Shown here: in pieces, positions 16,953 to 26,157 of the stretch
Layout: each line of letters begins with the position of its first letter
How positions within the stretch are numbered: position 1 is the first letter of the stretch
Source of the DNA: Gammaproteobacteria bacterium
GTDB lineage: Bacteria > Pseudomonadota > Gammaproteobacteria > JAABTG01
NCBI GenBank assembly: GCA_034522055.1
Contig: JAXHLS010000002.1
Coordinates: 124,001-188,000, forward strand
Reading direction: 5' to 3'
Length of the DNA stretch: 64,000 nucleotides
Program-made: the position numbers and the translations under genes
Notes under the pieces: model-generated
The model's database searches: none
Told to the model about the DNA's origin: nothing
Seen by the model: only the letters and a program-made list of their open reading frames with translations

Positions 16953-19900
16953 TCAGTCCCCCGCCAGCAGGGACTCGATGGTCTCGGCGTCGATGGGCAG
17001 CTCCCGGGCCTTCTTGCCCCGGCCGTAGATGTTGTCGGCCAGTTTCCGTTTCTTGTCCTGGAGGGCGAGGATCCGCTCCTCCACCGTGGCCTCGGTGATG
17101 AGCTTGTAGACGAATACCGGCTTGTGCTGGCCGATGCGGTGGGCGCGGTCGGTGGCCTGGGTCTCCACCGCCGGGTTCCACCACGGGTCGTAGTGAACCA
17201 CGGTGTCGGCCTCGGTGAGGTTGAGGCCGACGCCGCCGGCCTTGAGGCTGATGAGGAACAGGTTCACCGCGCCGCTGCGGAAGGTCTCGATGGCTTCCTC
17301 GCGTTTGCGGGTCTGGCCGGTGAGCTTGGCGTAGGGGATGTCCCGCCCCTGCAGCTCCTTCTCGATCAGCCCCAGCATGGTGGTGAACTGGGAGAACAGC
17401 AGGATGCGCCGCCCCTCATCGAGCATCTCCGGCAGCAGTTCCATCAGCATCTCCAGCTTGGCCGAACCGGCGTCCTTGGTCCCTTTGCCCCCCGCCGGCA
17501 ACAGGCGGGGGTCGCAGCACACCTGGCGCAGCTTGAGCAGGGCATCGAGGATGGTGATATGGCTGCGTGCCAGCCCCTTGTTGGCGATGGCATCCCGAAC
17601 CCGCTTCTCCATGGTCAGGCGGATGCTCTCGTAGAGGGCCGCCTGTCTGCCCTCGAGGGGCACCGTGCGCAGCAGCTCGGTCTTTGCGGGCAACTCGCCC
17701 GCCACTAAGCCCTTGGTGCGCCGCAGCATGAAGGGGGCGATGCGACGGGTCAGGCGCTCGAGCTTGTCGCCATCCCCCTGCTTCTCGATGGGGGTGCGGT
17801 AGCGGTGCGCGAAACCCTGTTGATCACCCAGAAAACCGGGCAGCAGGAAATCGAACTGGGCCCACAGCTCCCCCAAGTGGTTCTCCATGGGGGTGCCGGT
17901 GAGGCACAGGCGGTGGTCGGCCTTCATCGCCCGCACCAACTGGGCCGCCTGGGACTTGGGGTTCTTGATCTGCTGGGCCTCGTCGAGGATGAGATAATGC
18001 CAGTGCCACTCCAACAGCACCTCCCGGTCCCGGGGCAGCAGCGGGTAGGTGGTGAGCACCAGGTCATGGTCGCCGATGGTATCGAAGTAGCGGTCCCGTC
18101 CCGGCCCCTGGAGCACCAGCACCTCGAGTTCGGGCGTGAACTGCGCCGCCTCGCGCCGCCAGTTGCCCATCAGGCTGGTGGGGGCGACGATAAGGGCCGG
18201 CCGATCCATGCGCCCGGCGCGCTTCTCCACCGCCAGATGGGCCAGGGTCTGCACCGTCTTGCCCAGCCCCATGTCGTCGGCGAGGATCCCCGCCAGTTGG
18301 TACTCGCGCAGAAACTGCAGCCAGTCGAGCCCGCGCTGCTGGTAGGGGCGCAGCACGCCGTGGAAGGTGGTGGGTGGCTCGACGGGCTTGATGCCGTCGA
18401 AGTCGCGCAGCCGCTCGGCCATCTTCTGGAGGTCCTGGCCGCCACGCACGCGAGTCTCTCCCAACTCGAGCAGGCGCGGGGCGTCGAGACGCGACAGCCG
18501 CAGGCCCTCGCCATCGCCCTGGTCGCGATCGAAGAGATCCACGATGGTCTGCAGCACCGGCTCGAGGCGCTCGCCCGGCACGGCGACATAGTGGCCGCCG
18601 CCGGCGTCCAGATAAAGGGTCTGGGGCAGCGTCCCGGGCCGATAATCCCCCAGAAGCTCGCTCACGAGGGGCAGCAGGGGCAGCCGCTTGCCGTCCACCT
18701 CCAGGTCGAAGCGCAGGCTGAACCAGTCGTTATCCGACGACTCCACCTCGGCGTCGATGACCTCGGCGTGGTCCAGTGTGAGGACATTGCGGGCCACTTG
18801 CAGGACGATCCATCCATCTTGCTCGAGTCCGGGCACGACGGCCTCGAGAAAGCGGAACCACACCCCCATGGCGACAGGATGCTCGGGCCGTTCGCCGCGC
18901 AGGGCGAAGCGCCCGGCCCGCGCCGCTCCCATCACCTGCCCGCTGTCGAGCAGCCTCTCGCCCGCGGCGGCCTCGGCTGCCGGGTCGCGGTGGATGCGTT
19001 GCAGTCGCCCTTCCTGCTCCCGGGTGATCAGCGCCGCCGGCTCGCCGGCCTCGACCTCATGGTCGCCATAACGGAAGGAAAGGGTCATGGCGTCGTCCCA
19101 TGGCCGTTCCGGATCGAGGTGCAGGGCGAGCCGTGGTGTGGGGGGGCCGTGGATCTCGTCCACGGCGACGGGCGTGGGGGTGGGTAGTTCGGGAAGCTCC
19201 AGTGCCAGTCGACGGCTGATACGCTCGGCTTCGGACTTGTTCACGTCCGGCGCCTGGGCCAGCAGGACAAGCCTCTCGGCATCGACCCCCTGTGGCAACT
19301 GCAACTCACCCACCGTCGGTCGCCCGGGGTCGATATAGCAGGGAGGATCCACGACCACCATCTCCCCCTCGCCCTCCATCTTGAGCCCCAGGCGGTAGCC
19401 GTCCCGCAGTTCCTCCCAGGCCAGGGTCAGCTGGCGCGGCTCGCCGGGGCACAGGGGCCGCTGCCGCTCGGCGTCCCAGAACGCGCGGCCGCTCTTGGCC
19501 ATCAACATCAGGGCCGCGTGACCCGCGGCACCGCGCAAGACGACCGTATCACTCCAGATAACGGGTTCGGTCGCCCGCAGCAGGGCCATGATCTCCGTAT
19601 CCTCCGGGCACATATATCGGGGCCCCGAATATTGGTGCCTCGAACTGAAGTGGGGGGCCACGATCGATTGTGGCGCCTTACGCCCCTTGCTCCACCGGCC
19701 GTCTGCCTTGCGCTTGGCCACGACGAAGCCCACCACCGTCCCCCCTTCCCGGGCGGTGGAGAGGATGTATAGCAGCGCCTCACCCGATGGCTCGTCCTGC
19801 GGGGCACGCCCGTCACCCAAGCGGTCCAGCCAGCGCTCGAACGCCCCTGAAGTGTCGTAATCGCTCCACCTCTCGTCTTTCCAGGCCAGACAGACCGCCA

Positions 19901-20198
19901 CCACATGCTTGCAGTTGTATTCCACGGGGCAGGTGCAGGCGCCGTCGATGATGGGGCCGCGCGGATCCGAGTTGAGGATGACCACCTGGTCATAGAAGTG
20001 GCCGCCACTGCCGCGGCTGGTGGAGTACAGGATGAAGCCGCCCTCCTCGTCCACCTCGATATCCTCGATGACGGTGCGACCCTGGCGGAAATAGCCGAGG
20101 CCACGCTCATAGGCACCGGCGCCGCATTCATCCTTGAGCAGTTGGGCAGTAATGGCCTCCGGGGTAATGGGCGGATTGCGGGACACCAGAATACTCAT
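16953..20198 (-). CDS. SNF2-family helicase with SWIM zinc finger
   Basis: 1081 residues. An N-terminal SWIM zinc motif CTCPVEYNCKH (CxCx5CxH, about 87-97) is followed by a long bacterial SNF2-associated region (about 150-590). The two RecA-like lobes then carry Walker A DDMGLGKTVQTL (about 640), motif II DEAQQIKN (about 737), TGTPMENH and the C-terminal motif VI ATDRAHRIGQHKPV (about 1015). This is the architecture of bacterial SWIM/SNF2 ATPases, which translocate on double-stranded DNA and are thought to remodel protein-DNA complexes. It is monocistronic with repeat-rich DNA upstream. The ATG at 20198 places the SWIM region at the usual depth. Confidence 0.93.
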   Translation of the reverse strand: MSILVSRNPPITPEAITAQLLKDECGAGAYERGLGYFRQGRTVIEDIEVDEEGGFILYSTSRGSGGHFYDQVVILNSDPRGPIIDGACTCPVEYNCKHVVAVCLAWKDERWSDYDTSGAFERWLDRLGDGRAPQDEPSGEALLYILSTAREGGTVVGFVVAKRKADGRWSKGRKAPQSIVAPHFSSRHQYSGPRYMCPEDTEIMALLRATEPVIWSDTVVLRGAAGHAALMLMAKSGRAFWDAERQRPLCPGEPRQLTLAWEELRDGYRLGLKMEGEGEMVVVDPPCYIDPGRPTVGELQLPQGVDAERLVLLAQAPDVNKSEAERISRRLALELPELPTPTPVAVDEIHGPPTPRLALHLDPERPWDDAMTLSFRYGDHEVEAGEPAALITREQEGRLQRIHRDPAAEAAAGERLLDSGQVMGAARAGRFALRGERPEHPVAMGVWFRFLEAVVPGLEQDGWIVLQVARNVLTLDHAEVIDAEVESSDNDWFSLRFDLEVDGKRLPLLPLVSELLGDYRPGTLPQTLYLDAGGGHYVAVPGERLEPVLQTIVDLFDRDQGDGEGLRLSRLDAPRLLELGETRVRGGQDLQKMAERLRDFDGIKPVEPPTTFHGVLRPYQQRGLDWLQFLREYQLAGILADDMGLGKTVQTLAHLAVEKRAGRMDRPALIVAPTSLMGNWRREAAQFTPELEVLVLQGPGRDRYFDTIGDHDLVLTTYPLLPRDREVLLEWHWHYLILDEAQQIKNPKSQAAQLVRAMKADHRLCLTGTPMENHLGELWAQFDFLLPGFLGDQQGFAHRYRTPIEKQGDGDKLERLTRRIAPFMLRRTKGLVAGELPAKTELLRTVPLEGRQAALYESIRLTMEKRVRDAIANKGLARSHITILDALLKLRQVCCDPRLLPAGGKGTKDAGSAKLEMLMELLPEMLDEGRRILLFSQFTTMLGLIEKELQGRDIPYAKLTGQTRKREEAIETFRSGAVNLFLISLKAGGVGLNLTEADTVVHYDPWWNPAVETQATDRAHRIGQHKPVFVYKLITEATVEERILALQDKKRKLADNIYGRGKKARELPIDAETIESLLAGD

Positions 20199-20965
20199 CT
20201 GCGGAAACGGCCAAGGATCCTACCCCGGGGTGCTCGCCGTGGGCAAAAGGCGGCTTCGGCCCTATGACCGGCCACCCTCCACCCACGGCCTCCAGCGCGC
20301 GCTTCATGCGTCGCAGTCGGCGGCCCTGGAACCCCAGGCTCATGACGGCAAAAGAGTGGCTGGCCCACCAGGCGCCGCCGGCATCGCACATCATGCGCAA
20401 CACCAATTCAGCCCGTAGGGATTCATCCCGACATCCCCACCTCTAGGTCCGTTCCAGCGGCACAGAAGGTCGGTTGCTCCCGGCAACCGACATCCCGCCC
20501 GCTACCCGCCGGGATCCCGTCGGCTGCCAAGAGCAGCCGACCTGCAGCTGCCCGTTCCCAGGGCACGGTTGTAGGTCGGGATTCATCCCGACATCCCGAC
20601 CGCGCCCCATGCCGCCAACGCCGGGCTGGAATCCCCATCGGCGGGCTGTCGGGCTGAAGCCCGACACCCCCCACCGCCCGTTCCAACGGCACGAATGTAG
20701 GTCGGGATTCATCCCGACATCCCAGCCCCGACGCCCACACCCCGCGGCGGGTTGGAACCCGCATCGTCGGGTGTCGGGCTGAAGCCCGACCTTGTATGTT
20801 GGAGTTATCTGGCATGGTAGGTTGGGGTGAGCTTGCGAACCCCAACGGGTCTTTCTCAGATTCATGGTCATGTTGGGGTTCGTTCCTCACCCCAACCTAC
20901 GCGCTGAATCAGGGGTCGGGCGGGGCGGGCCGCAACCTTTTGGACCACCCCTGCTCAGGGGCGAT
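20199..20965. repeat. Repeat cluster between the helicase and sugar genes
   Basis: No gene. It contains the hairpin pair GTCGGTTGC..GCAACCGAC and GTCGGCTGC..GCAGCCGAC (about 20470-20540), two full GTAGGTCGGGATTCATCCCG hairpins (about 20572-20596 and 20697-20721) plus a partial one at about 20418, and their partner hairpins GTCGGGCTGAAGCCCGAC (about 20649 and 20772). It also holds an intact 84-bp palindrome at 20817-20900. The first hundred bases upstream of the helicase start hold no obvious sigma-70 promoter that I can defend. Confidence 0.75.
20817..20900. repeat. 84-bp palindromic element (intact copy)
   Basis: Outer arms GTAGGTTGGGGTGAG (20817-20831) and CTCACCCCAACCTAC (20886-20900) are perfect 15-base inverted repeats. 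Inside are two hairpins, GTTGGGG..CCCCAAC (20821-20846) and GTTGGGG..CCCCAAC (20872-20896). A second copy elsewhere in the window is cut in two by the 7.2-kb mobile element (29445-29475 and 36678-36718), which makes this copy the reference for the empty site. Confidence 0.85.
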
Positions 20966-22063
20966 TCAGGGAGCCAGCCGACTCCTTACGACCTCCGCCA
21001 CCGCCATTACGGCGGCCGGGGCCAGGAAGGGATGCATGGGCAGGCTCACCACCCGCCGCGCCGCCGCGGCGGCCTGGGCCGGCTCCCCGGCCACGCGGCT
21101 GCGGCCCGCCAGGGCCGGTTGTTCGTGCAGGGGCACGGGGTAGTGGACGGCGACGGGGACGCCCGCCTCCTGCAGGCCGGCGACGAACCGTTCCCGCTGC
21201 TCCACCTGCAGGGTGTACTGGGCGTAGACGCTGGTGTTGTGCTCCTCGATGTGGGGGGTCACACAGTCGGCGTCTGCGAGCAATTCCGAATAACGGGCAC
21301 CGACGCGGGCCCGCGCCTCCACCTCCCCCGGAAAGACCGCCATCTTGGCCAGCAGCACCGCCGCCTGGATGGTATCCAGGCGGCCGTTGATGCCGATGCG
21401 CGGGTGGTGATAGCGCCGGTCCTGGCCGTGGACCCGGATCTCCCGCATCGCCGTGGCCAGATCGTCATCATCCGTGAAGCAGGCGCCGCCGTCGCCATAG
21501 CAGCCCAGGGGCTTGGAGGGGAAGAAGCTGGTGGCACCGATGGTGGACAGGCCGCAGGAGCGCCGGCCCTTGTAGGTGGCCCCGAAGCTCTGGGCCCCGT
21601 CCTCGATGACGGGCAGCCCGTGGGCGGTGGCGACGGCGTTGATGGCATCCATGTCGGCACACTGGCCGTAGAGGCTGACGGGCATGATGGCCCGGGTGCG
21701 GGGGGTGATGGCGGCCGCGATGAGGGCCGGGGCCAGGTTGTAGGTACGTGGGTCGATGTCCACGAACACCGGCCGCGCCCCCAGCAGCACGATGGTCTCG
21801 GCGGTGGCGATGAAGGAGAAGGGTGTGGTGATGATCTCGTCGTCCCGCCCCACCCCCAGGGCCATGAGGGCGATGAGCAGGGCGTCGGTGCCGCTGGCGA
21901 CACCGATGCAGTGCTTCACGCCCACATAGTCCGCCAGGCGTTCTTCCAGTTCGACCACCTCCGGGCCCATGATGAACCGGCCGTGGGCGAGGACCTCCGC
22001 CATGCGCCGGTCCACGTCCGCCTTGATGGTCTCGTACTGGGTCTTCAGGTCGATGAACTGCAT
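20966..22063 (-). CDS. wbpE: DegT/DnrJ/EryC1/StrS aminotransferase (WbpE-like)
   Basis: 365 residues starting MQFIDLKTQYETIKADVD (ATG 22061-22063). PLP-dependent sugar aminotransferase of the DegT family: GVASGTDALLIALMALG (cofactor phosphate region), VDIDPRTYN, EDGAQSFGATYKGR (Asp contacting the PLP ring nitrogen) and the Schiff-base Lys in SFFPSKPLGCYGDGG near residue 183. With the adjacent oxidoreductase and acetyltransferase it fits step 3 of the WbpA-B-E-D route, transamination of UDP-3-keto-GlcNAcA. It is the last gene of the minus-strand cluster, 47 bases after the acetyltransferase gene. Confidence 0.9.
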   Translation of the reverse strand: MQFIDLKTQYETIKADVDRRMAEVLAHGRFIMGPEVVELEERLADYVGVKHCIGVASGTDALLIALMALGVGRDDEIITTPFSFIATAETIVLLGARPVFVDIDPRTYNLAPALIAAAITPRTRAIMPVSLYGQCADMDAINAVATAHGLPVIEDGAQSFGATYKGRRSCGLSTIGATSFFPSKPLGCYGDGGACFTDDDDLATAMREIRVHGQDRRYHHPRIGINGRLDTIQAAVLLAKMAVFPGEVEARARVGARYSELLADADCVTPHIEEHNTSVYAQYTLQVEQRERFVAGLQEAGVPVAVHYPVPLHEQPALAGRSRVAGEPAQAAAAARRVVSLPMHPFLAPAAVMAVAEVVRSRLAP

Positions 22064-22110
22064 GGATGTTCCTTGGGAGTTGGCGGCCGGGGAACCCGTC
22101 AGGGCGGGGC

Positions 22111-22698
22111 TCAGTCGTTGCCGTCTACCGGGGTGCAGACGCCCGCCACCAGGGCATAGCGCTCGCCGGTGTGGCCGCACTCGGCCTCACCATCCCCGCC
22201 CAGGGGCAGATCCAGCCGCTCGCCGTACCGGCTCATCCAACCGAGGTGGCGGGCCGGTACCCCGGCCACCAGGGCATGGTCAGGGACATCCCGGGTCACC
22301 ACCGCCCCCGCCCCTACGAAGGCATAGCGGCCGATGGTGACGCCGCAGACAATGGTGCAATTGGCCCCCAGGGTGGCGCCCCGGCGCACCAGGGTATCCC
22401 GGTACTCCGCCTTGCGCTCCACCTCGGCACGGGGATTGTAGACGTTGGTGAACACCATGCTCGGTCCGCAGAAGACGCCGTCCTCCAGGGTCACGTTGTC
22501 GTAGACGGAGACGTTGTTCTGGATCTTGACCTGGTCGCCGATGACCACCCGGTTGCCCACGAAGACGTTCTGGCCCAGGGAGCAGCTCGCGCCGATGACG
22601 GCGCCGCCGCACACATGCACCCAGTGCCAGATGCGGGTGTCCCTGCCGATCTGCGCACCCGCATCGACGATGGCCGTTTCATGAACCTGGTAGTCCAT
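22111..22698 (-). CDS. wbpD: Left-handed beta-helix N-acetyltransferase (WbpD/WlbB-like)
   Basis: 195 residues starting [18 protein letters not shown]. The protein is a hexapeptide-repeat beta-helix ([46 protein letters not shown]). The Asn/Tyr-rich extension [14 protein letters not shown] and the end [19 protein letters not shown] match the WbpD/WlbB group, which acetylates the 3-amino group of UDP-GlcNAc3NA using acetyl-CoA. The start follows the upstream oxidoreductase stop by 4 bases, so translation is probably coupled. Confidence 0.9.
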   Translation of the reverse strand: MDYQVHETAIVDAGAQIGRDTRIWHWVHVCGGAVIGASCSLGQNVFVGNRVVIGDQVKIQNNVSVYDNVTLEDGVFCGPSMVFTNVYNPRAEVERKAEYRDTLVRRGATLGANCTIVCGVTIGRYAFVGAGAVVTRDVPDHALVAGVPARHLGWMSRYGERLDLPLGGDGEAECGHTGERYALVAGVCTPVDGND

Positions 22699-22702
22699 GG
22701 CG

Positions 22703-23764
22703 TCAGTACTGCAGCGGCAGAGAGACGCGCTGGCCGTCCCGCGCCGAGAGATAGGCCGCGATGAGCAGCTCCAGGGAGCGCAGGCCCTCGCGGCCGTCGG
22801 TGTCCGGTTCCAACTCGCCGCGGAGCACGCGAATGACGTTGTCGTAGTAGAGGGGGTGGCCGAAGCCATAGACCGAGGTGGTCTCGTAGCTCGCCTGCTC
22901 CAGCAGGGCGTCGTCCTCGTGGGCGTCGGCGAATTCCCAGTGCTGGATCTCGTTCACCGCCACGCCCCCCACCCGCACCGTGCCCTGCTCGCCGATGATG
23001 GTGATGGAGCCCTCCAGGTTCTTCGGGTAGGTGAGCATGGTCACGCTCATGCTGCCGAGCGCCCCGGAGCGCCAGCGGATGTTCATCACCGCCGTGTCCT
23101 CCACCTCGATATCCCGCGCCAGGGTCCCCGTCATGGCCTGGACGTCGGCGATGGGACCGATGAGCCAGTCCAGCAGGTCCACGTAGTGACTGGCCTGGTT
23201 CATCAGGGCTCCGCCGTCGAACTCCCAGGTGCCGCGCCAGGCGTCCTGGTCGTAGTATTCCTGGGGGCGGGACCAGAAGACGTTGATCTGCACCATGTAG
23301 ATACGCCCGAAGCGTTTCTGCTCCATGGCCCGCTTGAGCAACTGCAACGTGGAGTTGCGCCGGTTCTGCTTGACCACGAACAGCCGCACCCCCGCCCGGT
23401 CGCAAGCCTCCACCATGCGCAGCCCACCGCGCCAGCGGGTGGCCATGGGTTTCTCTGTCATGACATGGCGGCCGCTCTCGGCGATCTGGATGGTCTGGGC
23501 GGGATGAAGCCCGCTGGGGGTGGCCAGCACGATGATGTCGGCGTCCGACCCGGCCAGCAGTTCGGCGAGCGAACCATAGCCCCTGGCCCCGGTCTCGGCC
23601 ACCGCTGCCTCCAGCCGCTGGGGTTGATCATCACATACCGCCACCAGCTCGGCATTGTCCCGGTGCTGTTTCAGGGCCTCGAAATGCTTGCCCGCGATAC
23701 GCCCGCAGCCCACCACGGCAAAGCGGATGCGGCGGTCTGTGATGGGGGATTTGCCCGCAAACAT
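22703..23764 (-). CDS. wbpB: Gfo/Idh/MocA-type UDP-GlcNAcA 3-dehydrogenase (WbpB/WlbA-like)
   Basis: 353 residues. Rossmann motif [13 protein letters not shown] at the N-terminus, the TEKPMA catalytic-Lys motif of the family (near residue 101), and a C-terminal alpha/beta domain with [18 protein letters not shown]. The order with the neighbouring WbpD- and WbpE-like genes supports oxidation at C3 of UDP-GlcNAcA, with the keto product passed to the aminotransferase. Some other Gfo/Idh enzymes share the fold, so the substrate is inferred from context. Confidence 0.88.
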   Translation of the reverse strand: MFAGKSPITDRRIRFAVVGCGRIAGKHFEALKQHRDNAELVAVCDDQPQRLEAAVAETGARGYGSLAELLAGSDADIIVLATPSGLHPAQTIQIAESGRHVMTEKPMATRWRGGLRMVEACDRAGVRLFVVKQNRRNSTLQLLKRAMEQKRFGRIYMVQINVFWSRPQEYYDQDAWRGTWEFDGGALMNQASHYVDLLDWLIGPIADVQAMTGTLARDIEVEDTAVMNIRWRSGALGSMSVTMLTYPKNLEGSITIIGEQGTVRVGGVAVNEIQHWEFADAHEDDALLEQASYETTSVYGFGHPLYYDNVIRVLRGELEPDTDGREGLRSLELLIAAYLSARDGQRVSLPLQY

Positions 23765-23778
23765 CGGATTTATCCCTC

Positions 23779-24192
23779 CTATAAGAACTGCGCGAACACG
23801 CGCTGCAAGGTGCGCAGGTCATCCAGTCCTTCCCGCAAAATTGCATGCACCCTCTTGCGGTCAATTTCCAGATAATCGTGCACGAGCAAGTTGCGAAATC
23901 CGATCATGCGTATCCATCGGGTCTCGAGGCCGGCATCGATATAGCCGTTCTCGCACAACAATCGCGGGATGTCACGGCTTTGGTTGACCATACCCAACCC
24001 CTCGTCGGCGATGACATGACTGCCCATGTCTAACAAGGCCTCGAGGGACAACTGCAGGAAACGCTCCGCACTGCCATAGTGCTCAGGCTCGTCCATGAAC
24101 TCATCCAAATCGTAGCGCGCGAGGCGCTCCAGCACCTGCAGGTCTTGCGACAACCGTTCCAGGCGCCTGCGGATGACCTCAGGCCTGACCAC
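23779..24192 (-). CDS. hepT: HepT-type toxin (DUF86) of an MntA/HepT pair
   Basis: 137 residues, all-helical HEPN protein with the catalytic RX4-HXY motif as RNLLVHDY (about 110-117). In characterised pairs HepT is an RNase whose Tyr is AMPylated by its MntA partner. Its start overlaps the end of the nucleotidyltransferase gene by 14 bases, the canonical arrangement. The pair lies inside the sugar cluster, between the UDP-glucose dehydrogenase and WbpB-like genes. Confidence 0.9.
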   Translation of the reverse strand: MVRPEVIRRRLERLSQDLQVLERLARYDLDEFMDEPEHYGSAERFLQLSLEALLDMGSHVIADEGLGMVNQSRDIPRLLCENGYIDAGLETRWIRMIGFRNLLVHDYLEIDRKRVHAILREGLDDLRTLQRVFAQFL

Positions 24193-24640
24193 CGGTAAGT
24201 CTCCTCTTGAGGGCCTCGCGCTGAATGCGCAGGTAGGGCTCGAAGTCGAAGTACTCCCGCAGGGTCAGGGAGTAAAAGCTGCCGTGGTCAAAATCGGGAC
24301 GGGCGTACAGGAGCCTGTTGGGACGCACGGCCTCGAAGGCGAGGGCCGGATCGGCCCCCTCCAGCAACACCAGATCGATGCGGTCGAAGCCGGCCCGAGT
24401 CAGATCCGCGAGGATATCGAGCTTGCGGGCCTCCAGCACTTCGCGCGGGCCCACCAGGGCCAGATCGAGGTCGCTGTCGGGGCGGGCCCTGCCCTCGGCA
24501 TGGGAGCCGAACAGGTAGACCGCCGTGATTTCCGGATACGTCCGAAATACCCCTTCCAACCCCGAGAGTTGCCCATGGCTAAGCCCCTTCGAAGGGGTCC
24601 CGGCCTGCGCCGGGGTATTCCTGCCGGGACCCATCAACAC
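24179..24640 (-). CDS. mntA: MntA-type minimal nucleotidyltransferase antitoxin
   Basis: Up to 153 residues. The nucleotidyltransferase signature GSHAEGRARPDSDLDLAL (GSX10DXD) is complete, and a third acidic strand follows as IDLVLLE. MntA proteins neutralise HepT by polyAMPylating its active-site Tyr. The true start is uncertain: an ATG at 24632-24634 also fits, and the sequence before LSGLEGVFRTYPE is low in similarity to anything I recognise. Confidence 0.88.
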   Translation of the reverse strand: MLMGPGRNTPAQAGTPSKGLSHGQLSGLEGVFRTYPEITAVYLFGSHAEGRARPDSDLDLALVGPREVLEARKLDILADLTRAGFDRIDLVLLEGADPALAFEAVRPNRLLYARPDFDHGSFYSLTLREYFDFEPYLRIQREALKRRLTGGQA

Positions 24641-24800
24641 CCCCTCATCATGCCTGCACAGGCATCATGGTGTGGCAGCCGGGGTAGGTTGGCAAGGGCC
24701 GGCGCCAAACCCTCGCCAGCTGTCGGTTTCGGTTCGTCGCCATGGCCCATTCCACCGCCATGAGGTTCGCGCCGGGGGCGCCCCTATGGCGCAGAACCCC

Positions 24801-26108
24801 TCACGACCGCCCGACGCAGGTATAGGCGAAGCCCAGCTCGCGCATGTGCTCCGGCTCGTAGATGTTGCGCAGGTCCACGAACACATTGCCCGCCATGAGG
24901 CCTTTGACCCGCTCCAGGTCGAGGCCGCGGTAGGCGTTCCATTCCGTGAGGATCACCAGGGCTTCCGCACCTTCCAGCGTGGCGTAGGGGTCGTCCATGT
25001 ACTCAATCCCCTGGGGCAGCACCTTCTTCGCCTCCTCCATGCCTTCGGGGTCGTGGGCACGGATGCGCGCCCCCTTCTCCAGCAGCATGGGCAGGATGGA
25101 CAAGGCCGGTGCGTCCCGCATGTCGTCGGTCTCGGGCTTGAAGGTGAGGCCCAGCACCGCGATGGTCCTGCCGGCCTCGCTGCCCCCCAGGGCATCGCGG
25201 ATCTTGCCCACCATGCGCGCCTTGGTGGCGGCATTGACCTCCACCGTGGTCTCCACGATGCGCACGGAGGAGCCGTGTTCCTGGGCGATGCGCACCAGGG
25301 CCAGGGTGTCCTTGGGGAAGCAGGAACCGCCGTAGCCGGGGCCGGGATGGAGGAATTTGCCGCCGATGCGCTTGTCCATGCCCATGCCCTTGGATACCGC
25401 GTGAACGTCGGCCCCCACGCGCTCGCACAGGGTGGCCATCTCGTTGATGAAGCTGATCTTGGTGGCCAGGAAGGCGTTGGAGGCGTACTTGATGAGTTCG
25501 GCGCTCTCCAGACCCGTCACCAGGATGGGGCTCTCGATGAGATTCAGGGGCCGGTAGAGTTCCCGCAGCAGTGCCTCCGCCCGCTCGCTCTCCACCCCGA
25601 GCACCACCCGGTCGGGGCGCATGAAATCGGTGATGGCGGCACCCTCGCGCAGGAACTCGGGGTTGGAGGCGACGTCGAAATCCGCCTCGGGATTCGCCTC
25701 CGATATCACCCGCCGCACCTGGCGCGCGGTGCCCACGGGCACGGTGGACTTGTCCACCACCACGGTATAGCCCTTCATGTAGCGCGCGATGTCCTTGGCG
25801 GCACCGTAGACATAGCTGAGGTCGGCGTAGCCGTCACCGCGGCGGGTGGGGGTACCCACGGCGATGAACACCAGGTCGGCCCCGGGGATGGCCTGCTCGA
25901 AATCCAGGGTGAAGCCGAGGCGGCCGGCCCGCACGTTGCGCGTCACCAGATCCTCCAGGCCCGGCTCGTAGATGGGGATACCCCCCTCCTCGAGGCGGCG
26001 GATCTTGTCCTCGTCGACATCGAGACAAGTGACATTGGCGCCGAACTCGGCGAAACAGGCACCGGACACAAGGCCGACGTAGCCGGCACCGATCATGGTT
26101 ACGTTCAT
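24801..26108 (-). CDS. ugd: UDP-glucose 6-dehydrogenase
   Basis: 435 residues: MNVTMIGAGYVGLVSGACFAEFG (NAD-binding GxGYVG), STVPVGTA, NPEFLREG, and the catalytic Cys in GGSCFPKDT near residue 263, followed by GLTFKPETDDMRDAP. It makes UDP-glucuronate from UDP-glucose with two NAD+. It lies 49 bases downstream of the WbpA/TviB-like dehydrogenase and codirectional with it. With the epimerase gene at the head of the cluster it could feed UDP-galacturonate synthesis. Confidence 0.95.
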   Translation of the reverse strand: MNVTMIGAGYVGLVSGACFAEFGANVTCLDVDEDKIRRLEEGGIPIYEPGLEDLVTRNVRAGRLGFTLDFEQAIPGADLVFIAVGTPTRRGDGYADLSYVYGAAKDIARYMKGYTVVVDKSTVPVGTARQVRRVISEANPEADFDVASNPEFLREGAAITDFMRPDRVVLGVESERAEALLRELYRPLNLIESPILVTGLESAELIKYASNAFLATKISFINEMATLCERVGADVHAVSKGMGMDKRIGGKFLHPGPGYGGSCFPKDTLALVRIAQEHGSSVRIVETTVEVNAATKARMVGKIRDALGGSEAGRTIAVLGLTFKPETDDMRDAPALSILPMLLEKGARIRAHDPEGMEEAKKVLPQGIEYMDDPYATLEGAEALVILTEWNAYRGLDLERVKGLMAGNVFVDLRNIYEPEHMRELGFAYTCVGRS

Positions 26109-26157
26109 GGTTGGATAGTCCTGCTGGAGTTTGAGAAGGGTCTACGGAATCCGCGGC

